A stretch of DNA of 64,000 bases, taken from NCBI RefSeq assembly GCF_001278115.1, contig NZ_LIYD01000005.1, positions 2,001,715 through 2,065,714 on the forward strand, in the 5' to 3' direction. Positions 1-7,897 of this stretch are shown here, one piece after another. The notes below the pieces were generated by a model. It searched no databases. It had not been told where the DNA came from and saw nothing but the letters and a program-made list of their open reading frames with translations. The position numbers were made by a program, and so were the translations under genes. Positions within the stretch are counted from its first letter, which is position 1. Each line of letters starts with the position of its first letter. This DNA is from Flavobacterium akiainvivens. Lineage in GTDB: Bacteria > Bacteroidota > Bacteroidia > Flavobacteriales > Flavobacteriaceae.

Positions 1-652
1 TGGTATATCCACTGAATATCCTATAAAAGAAATACCAGAAGAAAGTATCTTTTATAGAATCCGCAAAAATTTAAGCTCTCCTGAAAGCGAAGAGCAATAT
101 GATAGCGCTCCTGATTCATGCTTAGGACAGAATAGATTAGATAGTACTGGGCTGCCTATTTTATATGCTTCGCAAAATTTAGAGCTCTGTGTACACGAAT
201 GCCGCGTCACTATGGCAGACAATACATATGTAGCAACTCTACAGCCAACTCGTTCTCTGAAGTTCCTCGATTTGACACATATACTCCACGAGAATGTAGG
301 TGAATTTGAAAGTTTAGATATTGCCATTCATATGCTTTTCTCTGCACCAGAGCATTCTTATGATATATGTCGCGAGATTGCCAAAGCAGCTCATATACAC
401 GGATATGATGGCTTAATTTACCCCTCTTATTTTAGTACACTAGGAACAGGCTCTACTCCATTTCCAACACTGTTAGGTTTTTCGATTAGGCAATTTGAAG
501 AATTGAAAGACTATGCAAGAGCCCAGGTAATTGAAAATATCGCCATATTTGGTAGACCGCTAAGGGATGGTAAAATAATAGTAAGGAGCATTAATCGCGT
601 AGTTCTTAATAAAGTAGAATACGATCTACGATTTGGTCCCGTACAAATTTAA
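1..652 (+). CDS. RES-domain protein, 5' end outside window
   Basis: The frame is open from base 2 to the stop at 652, so the gene starts before the window. The ATG at 212 is internal, because conserved sequence precedes it. The translation shows the RES pattern: an FYRIR stretch near base 50, an NRLDSTGLPILYAS segment around 130-175, then LELCVHECR, and later GYDGLIYPSY. In known RES toxins these residues build an NAD-binding pocket, and the proteins deplete NAD+ while an Xre-type antitoxin normally precedes them. That antitoxin would lie outside the window and is not seen. The CoiA-like gene starts 14 bases downstream, suggesting co-transcription. The family call is good; toxin activity is inferred. 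Confidence 0.75.
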   Translation, partial: GISTEYPIKEIPEESIFYRIRKNLSSPESEEQYDSAPDSCLGQNRLDSTGLPILYASQNLELCVHECRVTMADNTYVATLQPTRSLKFLDLTHILHENVGEFESLDIAIHMLFSAPEHSYDICREIAKAAHIHGYDGLIYPSYFSTLGTGSTPFPTLLGFSIRQFEELKDYARAQVIENIAIFGRPLRDGKIIVRSINRVVLNKVEYDLRFGPVQI

Positions 653-666
653 TAGATAGAATAGAT

Positions 667-1479
667 ATGCGTTTCGCTATTGTTGATACAGAATTAGTTG
701 AGGCTAGAAGTGGCCTTTTAGCTACATGCCCTGGATGCGAGCAGCCAGTCGTGGCTAAATGCGGCTCGAAAAAAGTGCATCATTGGGCACACAAAGGTAG
801 CAGGATTTGTGACGACTGGTGGGAACCTGAAACAGAATGGCATCGCGCATGGAAAAATAATTTCCCGACTGAGTGGCAGGAAATATTCTTGCCTGATATC
901 AAAACAGGTGAAAAGCATATAGCCGATACTCGTACTCCTGATGGCCTAGTGATAGAATTCCAACATTCGCATATTGACCCAAAAGAACGTATGATCCGTG
1001 AAAATTTCTATAAGACTATGGTTTGGGTAGTAGACGGAACACGCCTTAAAAGAGATTTTCCACGATTTCTAAAAGCCAAAGATGGTTTTCGCCAAGTTCT
1101 CAAGCCCGGAAACTTCCACGTAGAATTTGTTGAGGATTGCTTTCCTGCTGCATGGCTCGAATCTACTGTCCCTGTTATTTTCGATTTTCTTGGACACGGA
1201 TTAATCTCCGATGATCTCTCAATTAGACAACCTCTCTACTGTCTATTTCCTATACGTGTAGGCTGGTATGCCGTTGTTGCTGAAATCCCGAGAAAAGCAT
1301 TTATAAAAAGCGTTACGAGCGGTGAATGGCTTCCTCGGGTCAAAAGTTATATGGAGGAACTCAAACAAATAAATCGCGAGAGGGATGCCGAAATGAAGAA
1401 GCAACAAAGGAGAGGATCTGGGAGGATTTTCTTCAGACCTGTTAGATATGTTCGATATGTCCGGCGAAGACGCTTTTAG
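667..1479 (+). CDS. CoiA-like nuclease-domain protein
   Basis: A 270-aa protein with the CoiA-family layout. The N-terminus has a zinc-site-like cluster (C21, C24, HHWAH around 38-42, C48). Next come ETEWHRAWK (about 56-63) and a PD-(D/E)XK-like core: D87 in IADTR and E97-x-Q99 in IEFQHS. The C-terminus is basic and arginine-rich. CoiA was named for competence in Gram-positives, but this superfamily is common as a stand-alone nuclease on accessory DNA. It sits 14 bases after the RES gene and about 50 bases before an attachment-site-like repeat, so it is probably cargo at the far end of an integrative element. Catalytic activity is inferred from the motif only. Confidence 0.65.
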   Translation: MRFAIVDTELVEARSGLLATCPGCEQPVVAKCGSKKVHHWAHKGSRICDDWWEPETEWHRAWKNNFPTEWQEIFLPDIKTGEKHIADTRTPDGLVIEFQHSHIDPKERMIRENFYKTMVWVVDGTRLKRDFPRFLKAKDGFRQVLKPGNFHVEFVEDCFPAAWLESTVPVIFDFLGHGLISDDLSIRQPLYCLFPIRVGWYAVVAEIPRKAFIKSVTSGEWLPRVKSYMEELKQINRERDAEMKKQQRRGSGRIFFRPVRYVRYVRRRRF

Positions 1480-1532
1480 TCTGATCTATATTGACTATTC
1501 GAAATTTAACTGTAGATATTTTTTGATGTAAA

Positions 1533-1554
1533 CCGTAACCCCGGCGTAACCCCA
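1533..1554 (+). repeat. Tandem GTAACCCC repeat, left arm of attP-like site
   Basis: Two tandem CGTAACCCC units. A 21-base stretch beginning here recurs exactly and in the same orientation at 1767-1787, on the other side of the tRNA-Lys fragment. By position and tandem nature these look like arm-type integrase binding sites. That role is inferred. Confidence 0.6.
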
Positions 1555-1602
1555 GGTGATTCTTCGGGTTTTCAAGACTGCGGCTAAGTCATTGAAAATA
1601 AA

Positions 1603-1648
1603 TGGTGATCCCGCTGGGATTTGAACCCAGGACCCTCTGATTAAAAGT
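1603..1648 (-). pseudogene. tRNA-Lys(TTT) 3' fragment with encoded CCA (att core)
   Basis: Read on the minus strand, this is the 3' part of a tRNA: anticodon loop CTTTTAA (TTT, lysine), 3' anticodon stem TCAGA, T stem and loop CTGGG-TTCAAAT-CCCAG, acceptor strand CGGGATC, discriminator A and CCA. The 5' half is absent: the sequence upstream of the loop does not pair with TCAGA. A tRNA fragment reaching from the anticodon loop to the 3' end is the usual attachment core of tRNA-targeting integrases. The encoded CCA contrasts with the tRNA-Met at 7938-8011, which has none. Confidence 0.8.
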
Positions 1649-1766
1649 TTGATTATGGCACTTTTGACATGCTTTATGTAATATTGATAAACATTGATTT
1701 TCCTTGTGTTTTCAATGAATTACTGCTTTATAAGGTATGATATGGAACGGTGTGATTTTACATCAG

Positions 1767-1790
1767 CCGTAACCCCGGCGTAACCCCGGC
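1767..1790 (+). repeat. Tandem GTAACCCC repeat, right arm of attP-like site
   Basis: Direct-orientation copy of the repeat at 1533-1553, again as two tandem CGTAACCCC units, 42 bases before the integrase start codon. With the left copy it brackets the tRNA-Lys fragment. Confidence 0.6.
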
Positions 1791-1831
1791 ACAAAACAAA
1801 ACATATCTTATTTCCTGAAAGAGGGCAGTTT

Positions 1832-3037
1832 ATGAGCAAGAAGCTCAATTTCACTAAGGCCGCTTTAGAGTCCATTGAGCTACCTAAAAAGGGGCAGCGA
1901 CTTGTTCTCATCGACACCAAGATTGGCGGGCTACATTGTCGCGTTACAGACAAAGGCGTTAAAACATTCAGCGTCTTCCGCCGTATGAATGGGCGACCAG
2001 AAAGAGTAACGATAGGAAAATTTCCCACAGTGTCGGTTGATGTTGCTAGGGCAATGGCAATAAAAATCAGCAATGCCCTTGTAGAAGGGCAAAGCCCCGC
2101 CGATGCAAGGCGGGCGCATAAGGCCGAGCTGACCTTTGATGACCTGTTTCATAAATATTTAGAGAAGCACTCAAAAATTAAGAAACGAACAGCATATCAA
2201 GATGAAAGCAATTATAAAGCTTACTTAAAAGATCAGGTCGGAAAATATAAGCTTTCTCAAATTCAGCAAAAAGATATTGCGGATATTCATGCGGACATTT
2301 GCTGTCAGGTAAAGCGAACAACAGCCGAAAATGAAGTGCTTTACAAGAGCGCAAGCACAGCAAACAGAATATTAGCTCTTGCCTCCAGCATTTTCAGTTG
2401 GGGCGTTAATAATGGGTTCTGTAAATTTAACCCGGCACGAGGCATTAAGAAAAGCCCCGAGCGCAGTCGCGACAGATTTCTACAGGCTGATGAACTGCCG
2501 CGCTTTTTTTCTTCCCTTGCACAGGAGGAAAACGAAACTCTACGTGATTTCTTCATGATGTGTTTGCTGACAGGCGCACGCAGAAGCAACGTCATGGCAA
2601 TGGAATGGAATCAAATTTCTCTTGAAAGAAAAGAATGGCGAATACCCCGTACTAAGAATAATGAACCACAAACAATTCCACTTGGCGAAGAAGCCATCGA
2701 AATTTTAAAAAGCCGTAAGGTTGTGAACGAATCAACTTCGCCTTTTGTCTTTCCCGGAACTGGAAAGAGCGGCTACCTCGTAGAACCTAAAAAGGGATGG
2801 CAAAGAATTTTAAAGCGAGCGGGTATCGAAGATCTGCGAATTCATGACTTGCGGAGAACTTTAGGGAGCTGGCAGGCGAAGACTGGTGCAAGCCTTCTTA
2901 TTGTTGGTAAATCGCTAGGACATAAATCACCGCAAGCCACCGCAATATATTCTAGGCTTGATCTCGACCCTGTGCGCAAATCAATGGAAACAGCAACAAA
3001 GGCAATGTATCAAGCATCCAAAGAGCAACAACAATAA
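1832..3037 (+). CDS. P4-type tyrosine integrase
   Basis: A 401-aa site-specific recombinase. The N-terminus is a DUF4102-like arm-binding domain (IGGLHCRVTDKGVKTF, then VTIGKFPTVSVDVARAMA), followed by a SAM-like core-binding domain (about 105-205). The catalytic domain has R in LTGARRSN, K in the PRTKNNEP strand, HDLRR, LGHKS and the nucleophile in IYSRLD. All catalytic residues are present, so it is probably active. The ATG is preceded by GAGGG at suitable spacing. It faces away from the adjacent tRNA-Lys fragment, as expected of an integrase beside its attachment site. This integrase type is far more typical of Proteobacteria than of Bacteroidota. Confidence 0.92.
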   Translation: MSKKLNFTKAALESIELPKKGQRLVLIDTKIGGLHCRVTDKGVKTFSVFRRMNGRPERVTIGKFPTVSVDVARAMAIKISNALVEGQSPADARRAHKAELTFDDLFHKYLEKHSKIKKRTAYQDESNYKAYLKDQVGKYKLSQIQQKDIADIHADICCQVKRTTAENEVLYKSASTANRILALASSIFSWGVNNGFCKFNPARGIKKSPERSRDRFLQADELPRFFSSLAQEENETLRDFFMMCLLTGARRSNVMAMEWNQISLERKEWRIPRTKNNEPQTIPLGEEAIEILKSRKVVNESTSPFVFPGTGKSGYLVEPKKGWQRILKRAGIEDLRIHDLRRTLGSWQAKTGASLLIVGKSLGHKSPQATAIYSRLDLDPVRKSMETATKAMYQASKEQQQ

Positions 3038-3249
3038 ACACGATTCTTCATGCAGGCTCTATTCGGAGCCAGCATGATTCTCATAAAATCCATTTAGATT
3101 GAGAAAATTCTGTCCTCACATATTTCGCTATGAATTGATATGCGTTGTTTATCGTTTACGAATTCAGCTTTTTTATAGTCCGCGTAAAAATCGGTTATAG
3201 TTAATTAAGGATTGCAACTTATGATAGTCCTTGATGAAAGGAGATTACT

Positions 3250-3450
3250 ATGACTAGAACTAACCCGACTGAGGAAATATACTTTAACAGAAAGGAGGCT
3301 GCTGCATATATGAACTGCTCATGGCGCTCACTGGCAACATGGGACTGCAAAGGCACTTATGATTTCAAGCCAATCAAGATCGGCAAAAAAATGGTGCGCT
3401 ACCGTAAATCGGTTCTCGATGCGTTTATGAGAGAACGCACCCGACCGTAA
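3250..3450 (+). CDS. AlpA-like HTH regulator/excisionase
   Basis: A 66-aa protein with a winged-HTH excisionase-like (HTH_17/AlpA) pattern: YFNRKEAAAYMNCSWRSL, then a recognition region leading to KIGKKMVRYRKSVLDAFM. Such proteins act as recombination directionality factors or as activators of the adjacent integrase. A strong Shine-Dalgarno (AAAGGAG) lies 7-8 bases before the ATG. The 212-bp spacer between int and this gene holds no other gene that I can see. The role in excision is inferred from family and position. Confidence 0.75.
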   Translation: MTRTNPTEEIYFNRKEAAAYMNCSWRSLATWDCKGTYDFKPIKIGKKMVRYRKSVLDAFMRERTRP

Positions 3451-3498
3451 TAAATCCCCCCATAAATCTAAAAATCTAAACTTTTGAAAGGTGTTGCT

Positions 3499-4425
3499 AT
3501 GAACATAGAACAAGCCAACGGCATTGCTATGACTGAAATCCTGCGTAAACTCGGCTATTATCCCGTACGGGAAAAAGGCGATGAATTGTGGTATCTCTCG
3601 CCGCTTCGCGACGAAAAAACTGCAAGCTTCAAGGTGCATACAGGCAAAAACGTATGGTACGACTTTGGGGCAGGAAGAGGCGGGGATGTCATCAAATTCG
3701 CCTGCAATTATCTTGTATCAGGAAATGACGGATCTGCGGTCTCTGCGGCCTTGAAATGGCTTCAGGCGTTCGATACCTATACCTATACGACTGTAACCTA
3801 TGCCAAAAGAGAACCCGACCCGGCAGAAAGAGGTTTTCAGGTTCTTAAAGCATCTGAACTTAAATACCGCATTCTCACCAACTTTATCGAAAGCCGGGGC
3901 ATTCCTTTGGAATTGGCTCAGGAATTCCTCAAAGAGGTCTTGGTACGCAATAACCGCACAGGCTGGCAATTCCGCGCCATCGGGCTTTATACCGAAGCTG
4001 AAGGTTTTGAAATTCGAACAGAGGATTTAAAAGCCAGTGTCGGAGCAAAAAGTATTTCCTTTATTCGCGGAACTGAACTACCCGCAAAAGAAATCCATGT
4101 CTTTGAAGGTATGATGGACTTCCTATCAGCCTTCGCCCAACACGAAAAGCAGCATTTTGAAGGCGATGTGATTGTTTTGAACTCTGTTTCCCTCGCGCCG
4201 CAGGCAGTGCCTTACATCACAAACTACCGTAATTATAAAAAGCTGACGACATGGCTTGATAACGACGAGGCTGGGCGTGATGCCACCAAATACTTCAAGG
4301 AACTTGCTGTAAATGAGAGTATCGAATTTGAAGCCATGAACGACCTATATGCGCCTTACAAGGATGTAAATGACTGGCATGTGCAAACGCTGAAGTCAAA
4401 GCCTCCATCGACCCCCAAACCATAA
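3499..4425 (+). CDS. Toprim/primase-like protein of mobile elements
   Basis: About 308 aa. I start at the ATG at 3499, because AAAGG lies just upstream of it; the frame is open further back to a TTG at 3484. The N-terminus resembles the CHC2-type domain of DnaG-like proteins without its zinc cysteines (WYLSPLRDEKTASFKV, WYDFGAGRGGDVIKF). The C-terminal half has a toprim fold: glutamate in VFEGMMDFLSAF and the acidic pair in TTWLDNDEAGRDATKYF. Proteins of this form are common on Bacteroidota mobile elements and are presumed to support element replication or transfer. It lies 10 bases before the RadC gene. Confidence 0.75.
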   Translation: MNIEQANGIAMTEILRKLGYYPVREKGDELWYLSPLRDEKTASFKVHTGKNVWYDFGAGRGGDVIKFACNYLVSGNDGSAVSAALKWLQAFDTYTYTTVTYAKREPDPAERGFQVLKASELKYRILTNFIESRGIPLELAQEFLKEVLVRNNRTGWQFRAIGLYTEAEGFEIRTEDLKASVGAKSISFIRGTELPAKEIHVFEGMMDFLSAFAQHEKQHFEGDVIVLNSVSLAPQAVPYITNYRNYKKLTTWLDNDEAGRDATKYFKELAVNESIEFEAMNDLYAPYKDVNDWHVQTLKSKPPSTPKP

Positions 4426-4435
4426 GGAGCAAAGA

Positions 4436-4939
4436 ATGAGCCTGACCCAAGACTTTAGCAAGGTCGCCGAAATTCAATTAACCTATAAAGGAAACTACAT
4501 GCCATCAGAAAAGCCGGTCATTAGAACCTCACGGGATGCCTACAATCTATTTTCAGAGACCTGGGATAGCAATACAATTGAATTGCAGGAGCATTTCAGG
4601 ATCATGGTACTGGATCGTGATAATAGTGTGCTAGGTGTCTCTACAATATCCACAGGGGGGATTACAGCCTGTATTGTTGATACAAAACTTGTATTTGTTA
4701 CTGCGCTTCTAGCGAAAGCATCAGGGATAATTATTGCGCACAACCACCCATCGGGAAATAAACGATTCAGCAGCGTAGATAAAAAGCTTACTCGGGACTT
4801 GGCAACTGCCGGAAAAGTTTTAGATATTCCTGTCCTTGATCATCTGCTTGTTACAAAGGAAGGTTGGCTGTCTATGGCAGATATTGGAGAAATGCCAAAT
4901 ATATTAGTCATGCCCCAAGAAACTATTGTACCATTCTGA
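4436..4939 (+). CDS. RadC/JAB-domain protein
   Basis: A 167-aa MPN/JAB-domain protein with a complete JAMM metal site: E52, H102-x-H104 in AHNHPSG, S112 and D115. These proteins are predicted zinc hydrolases carried by many plasmids and integrative elements; the substrate is unknown, and the historical link to DNA repair was withdrawn. The ATG follows AAGGAG. A second in-frame ATG 20 codons on, also after AAAGGAA, could give a shorter product lacking only the N-terminal tail. It is the last gene before the convergent stem-loop at 4951-5001. Confidence 0.85.
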   Translation: MSLTQDFSKVAEIQLTYKGNYMPSEKPVIRTSRDAYNLFSETWDSNTIELQEHFRIMVLDRDNSVLGVSTISTGGITACIVDTKLVFVTALLAKASGIIIAHNHPSGNKRFSSVDKKLTRDLATAGKVLDIPVLDHLLVTKEGWLSMADIGEMPNILVMPQETIVPF

Positions 4940-4950
4940 CTTATTATTAT

Positions 4951-5001
4951 ATTCCTTGTGATAAAACCAAATAATCCTCTTTGGGCTTTATCACAAGGAA
5001 T
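4951..5001. terminator. Convergent stem-loop between radC and the AT-rich operon
   Basis: A perfect 15-bp inverted repeat (ATTCCTTGTGATAAA and its complement) with an inner CCAAA/TTTGG stem. It lies between the plus-strand radC gene and the minus-strand operon ending at 5033, so it can terminate both. Base composition changes abruptly here. Confidence 0.7.
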
Positions 5002-5032
5002 TCAAACTAGATTTTTGAAATCTATAGTAGAA

Positions 5033-5602
5033 TTACACAAAGAAATCGAACTTAAAGCAAAATCTCCCTTTAGAAAGTACAAGATATCTTTCTTCACCAT
5101 TTAAATCTCTCTTTGCTAAGCCAGCCTTGACAAATTTATTCATAAAAATTTCGAATTGCAATTCGTTCACATTCTTTCGAATGTATTCAGGTAAGCTATC
5201 AAAGTGTTCTTGAACTGTCATATATGCATTTTTAATAGGTAAACGCATATATACAACTTCTTCTTCATCTTTAATCTCCATGAGTTCAAAGCTGATTATA
5301 CTTGTCAATATTGCCGTAAGTATTGTACTGCCAAATTGCTTATGATCATTAAAATAAAGTACACTAGATAGTAAAGACGCATGAAATGCCTTGTTAAATA
5401 AATCTTTACCTACAGTAAGTTTTAAAGCTCCAGTTTTAAAATATAATGGTTCAATTGTATTGTTATTTGTTTCTAACTGTGCCTTAAAAGACTGCCAAAA
5501 ATACTGTTCAGTATTAATTATACTAATACTACGATCACCTTTAAAAACCTTCGATAATTTATCATTTATAAATGCTTCACTAATCTCGATATAATCTTCC
5601 AT
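5033..5602 (-). CDS. Hypothetical protein, last gene of AT-rich operon
   Basis: A 189-aa protein I do not recognise. It has no signal peptide or clear membrane segment. The last 50 residues (NELQFEIFMNKFVKAGLAKRDL, then a beta-hairpin-like EERYLVLSKGRF) could form a small winged-helix fold. It starts 12 bases after the 627-aa gene and has the same very AT-rich composition, so the three genes 7514-7759, 5615-7498 and 5033-5602 very likely form one transcript. No Shine-Dalgarno is seen, unlike the neighbouring integrase module. It could be a partner or inhibitor of the large protein; this is speculation. Confidence 0.6.
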   Translation of the reverse strand: MEDYIEISEAFINDKLSKVFKGDRSISIINTEQYFWQSFKAQLETNNNTIEPLYFKTGALKLTVGKDLFNKAFHASLLSSVLYFNDHKQFGSTILTAILTSIISFELMEIKDEEEVVYMRLPIKNAYMTVQEHFDSLPEYIRKNVNELQFEIFMNKFVKAGLAKRDLNGEERYLVLSKGRFCFKFDFFV

Positions 5603-5614
5603 ACTTATAATTAA

Positions 5615-7498
5615 TTAATAATAACTCTCATTTATCAAAGAAGTTTTGAACCAAACTGAATGATCTAAGTATGCTTGTCGAACTACATCAAATATAGCAG
5701 ATCCATATTTCCTTTCTGTAAACATACTTTTATCAAGAATATCTTTATCATAAATATAATTTTTATTTTTACCAAGGTATTTAAGAGCCATAACTATAAA
5801 ATACTTCGTACAAGGTGTAACAACTAAAACAGTCTTACAATCATTCCCGAACTCCAATAAACAGACAATAAATGTAGCGGAAGTATCACCATTAAAAGAA
5901 ATATCCATCTCACAATAAGTAATATTCGGGTTAGTAAAAAAAAAATCTTTTTCGAGAAGGTAAACAAAAGACAAATCATTAAAAAAGATTGTGTAATGAC
6001 TAAAGTTATAAATAATTTCATCCCATTTTAACAGAAATTCTTCACAACCTATAATGTGATAGTAAACACAACAACAAATCTCTAGTGAAGTGCGGTTAGA
6101 TGCAAAAAATATTCTTAAATCTTCAGGATCATCAAAAGGTATTATTATTACTTTTCGTTTATCACCTACATAATATCGAGAACTAAGAAAAGTGATTGGA
6201 TTTTTTTGACTATCTAACCACATTTTGTCTTCAACATTTTCGAATTTAAATTCGTTAACCAGATTTCTTGGGCTTCTCATCATAAGCACTAAGTCACCGA
6301 ATGAATTAAAAAGGCCAGGCTCATTTTCTCCACTAAAAATTGTTCTTTTTAAATCAACCGGCAAATTTTCAGGCTTTATGATCTCACAAATTTCAGGTTC
6401 TTCGTTAATAATCCATTTAAAATTTTCGAGGTTTATTAGCAGTGAACGATCAATAGGATATTCTTTTTCAGACATCTCTCTCAATACTGTCATTCCTAAA
6501 TATTCGTTTACCTTTATTCGGATATGGTTAGGTAACGCATAGGCTTCAGCATAATTTCTAGTAAATGAATTTAATTTATTAAACTCTTTTTGTAAGAGAT
6601 TATATAAGTATTCACTGAGTTCTTGATACAGCATCACAACGGGTGGATTATGAAGAGGCTCTTCTACGAATTCTCCACGAATTTGCTTCTCAATATAATT
6701 GTATGCAGGAAGATATTTCCTAAATTTGAAGAATTCTTCAAATGCTTTTTTAAAGAAATCAGAGCCTAATGTTTCTGCAATATATATTAGTCTATGGTCT
6801 GGATAATCTAAATCTATGAGATCTGAAAAATTTATCTTATCAAATTCACTATCAATCTTTTGTAGCGATTTTAGGCTTGAAAAGCAAAAATTAAGACAAA
6901 CACTCATAATTATACCTTTATTATAACTCCCTGGAATATTTTCAACCAAACTCTCGCCCAAGTAATAATAATATAAATAATCTCGATCATTTTCTGTCAG
7001 TTTTTCAGGCGAAGAAATATTTTCTGACTTATTGATACTGAACCAGGTTGCAAATGTTTCATGCGCCTTAATTGAATTTTCTGACAACCAATTGTATATA
7101 TTACTATATGAACCATTATTAAAATTATCGTGCTCAGGTAATATTGAATAAATTGAAAGGAGGTTGCCAAAAGGAGTTGAGGCATTAATAAATCGATGTA
7201 TTGGCTCATGAATTCCAAAGATGAATTCTTTTTCTTGCGACATAAACTTCGCATCTTTAATAATAATTCCGTTAGCTGAATATGTGCCTATTGGAACATG
7301 TTTATCTTCCGCCAAAAGGCGCGATTCCACATTATCTGCGGACATTTTGATCATGATTTGAATTATTTCAACATTCTTTTCAGATAATATAAAAATACCT
7401 GATTCAGTACTAAATTCCTTAACTAAATATTCAATAACGCGTTCATCACGATCAGTTAGATAGGGTATAAGTATTTCTCGTATTTCATCGGTACTCAT
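5615..7498 (-). CDS. Hypothetical 627-aa protein with HExxH motif
   Basis: A large soluble protein of unknown family. Residues 97-101 read HEPIH, a possible zinc-peptidase HExxH motif in the context FIFGIHEPIHRFINAS, with E147 (AHETFATW) at a distance where gluzincins place the third ligand. The rest is rich in aromatic and acidic residues, with no transmembrane segment and no signal peptide. It is the central gene of the AT-rich operon, 15 bases after the 81-aa gene and 12 bases before the 189-aa gene. A peptidase-like effector is possible, but the motif may be coincidental. No recognisable nuclease or ATPase motif was found. Confidence 0.65.
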   Translation of the reverse strand: MSTDEIREILIPYLTDRDERVIEYLVKEFSTESGIFILSEKNVEIIQIMIKMSADNVESRLLAEDKHVPIGTYSANGIIIKDAKFMSQEKEFIFGIHEPIHRFINASTPFGNLLSIYSILPEHDNFNNGSYSNIYNWLSENSIKAHETFATWFSINKSENISSPEKLTENDRDYLYYYYLGESLVENIPGSYNKGIIMSVCLNFCFSSLKSLQKIDSEFDKINFSDLIDLDYPDHRLIYIAETLGSDFFKKAFEEFFKFRKYLPAYNYIEKQIRGEFVEEPLHNPPVVMLYQELSEYLYNLLQKEFNKLNSFTRNYAEAYALPNHIRIKVNEYLGMTVLREMSEKEYPIDRSLLINLENFKWIINEEPEICEIIKPENLPVDLKRTIFSGENEPGLFNSFGDLVLMMRSPRNLVNEFKFENVEDKMWLDSQKNPITFLSSRYYVGDKRKVIIIPFDDPEDLRIFFASNRTSLEICCCVYYHIIGCEEFLLKWDEIIYNFSHYTIFFNDLSFVYLLEKDFFFTNPNITYCEMDISFNGDTSATFIVCLLEFGNDCKTVLVVTPCTKYFIVMALKYLGKNKNYIYDKDILDKSMFTERKYGSAIFDVVRQAYLDHSVWFKTSLINESYY

Positions 7499-7513
7499 AG
7501 TATTTATTTTAAG

Positions 7514-7759
7514 TTAGTCGTTTGAAATAAGAATTAATTGTTTATACCTACTCTTATCATCAGCCAATTCTAGATCAGTAAAGACTTCCGCCATCATCAA
7601 TCTTTCATCACATATTACCGATGATAAACCAACAAACTTAAGTTTTGATGGGGCGAAAAGGTGGTATCTACAATCGCATTTTGGTGGGGAAGCTGAAAGT
7701 GAGTTTCCAATATAAACACACCTACGCTCTTCGAGAATATGAATGATATAATAATACAT
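7514..7759 (-). CDS. Small hypothetical protein, weakly GIY-YIG-like
   Basis: An 81-aa protein, first gene of the AT-rich operon. Its start, YYYIIHILEERRCVYIGNS, resembles the two-strand GIY...YIG motif of GIY-YIG nucleases in spacing and residues. The protein is shorter than that domain and I cannot find the usual downstream Arg and Glu with certainty. Two cysteines (KCDCR) follow. The resemblance is weak. The upstream region (7760-7860) is extremely AT-rich and would hold the operon promoter; no clear TAnnTTTG box could be fixed. Confidence 0.45.
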   Translation of the reverse strand: MYYYIIHILEERRCVYIGNSLSASPPKCDCRYHLFAPSKLKFVGLSSVICDERLMMAEVFTDLELADDKSRYKQLILISND

Positions 7760-7867
7760 AGAGGAAAATATTTATGAGATAAATATAATAGAAAAATGTT
7801 AACTTAATGTTAGTCAATATATTCTTATATTAAAATATATCTTTTAAAGATATAACTCATAAAAAAA

Positions 7868-7889
7868 TGTTGTACCTATGTTGTACCTA
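7868..7889 (+). repeat. Two tandem 11-bp repeats beside tRNA-Met
   Basis: TGTTGTACCTA occurs twice in perfect tandem, directly beyond the terminator of the tRNA-Met gene on its 3' side. It resembles in position and form the tandem GTAAC repeats near the other attachment sites in this window. It may mark the end of an element integrated at the tRNA 3' end. Confidence 0.5.
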
Positions 7890-7897
7890 AAAACACA

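Larger units (their letters stand above)
1533..4939 (+). mobile_element. Integrase/attachment-site module of an integrative element
   Basis: This stretch holds an attP-like site (tandem GTAACCCC repeats on both sides of a tRNA-Lys 3' fragment), a P4-type integrase, an AlpA-like HTH gene, a toprim/primase-like gene and a RadC/JAB gene, all on the plus strand. Every gene has a recognisable Shine-Dalgarno sequence, which is unusual for Bacteroidota. The bracket ends at the stem-loop at 4951-5001, where base composition drops sharply to AT-rich. True element ends are not established. The RES and CoiA genes to the left may belong to the same element or to a neighbouring copy. Confidence 0.6.

Noticed and set aside
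718-918. Minus-strand frames inside the RES and CoiA-like genes
   Set aside because: Shadows of two genes with clear protein-family motifs on the plus strand.
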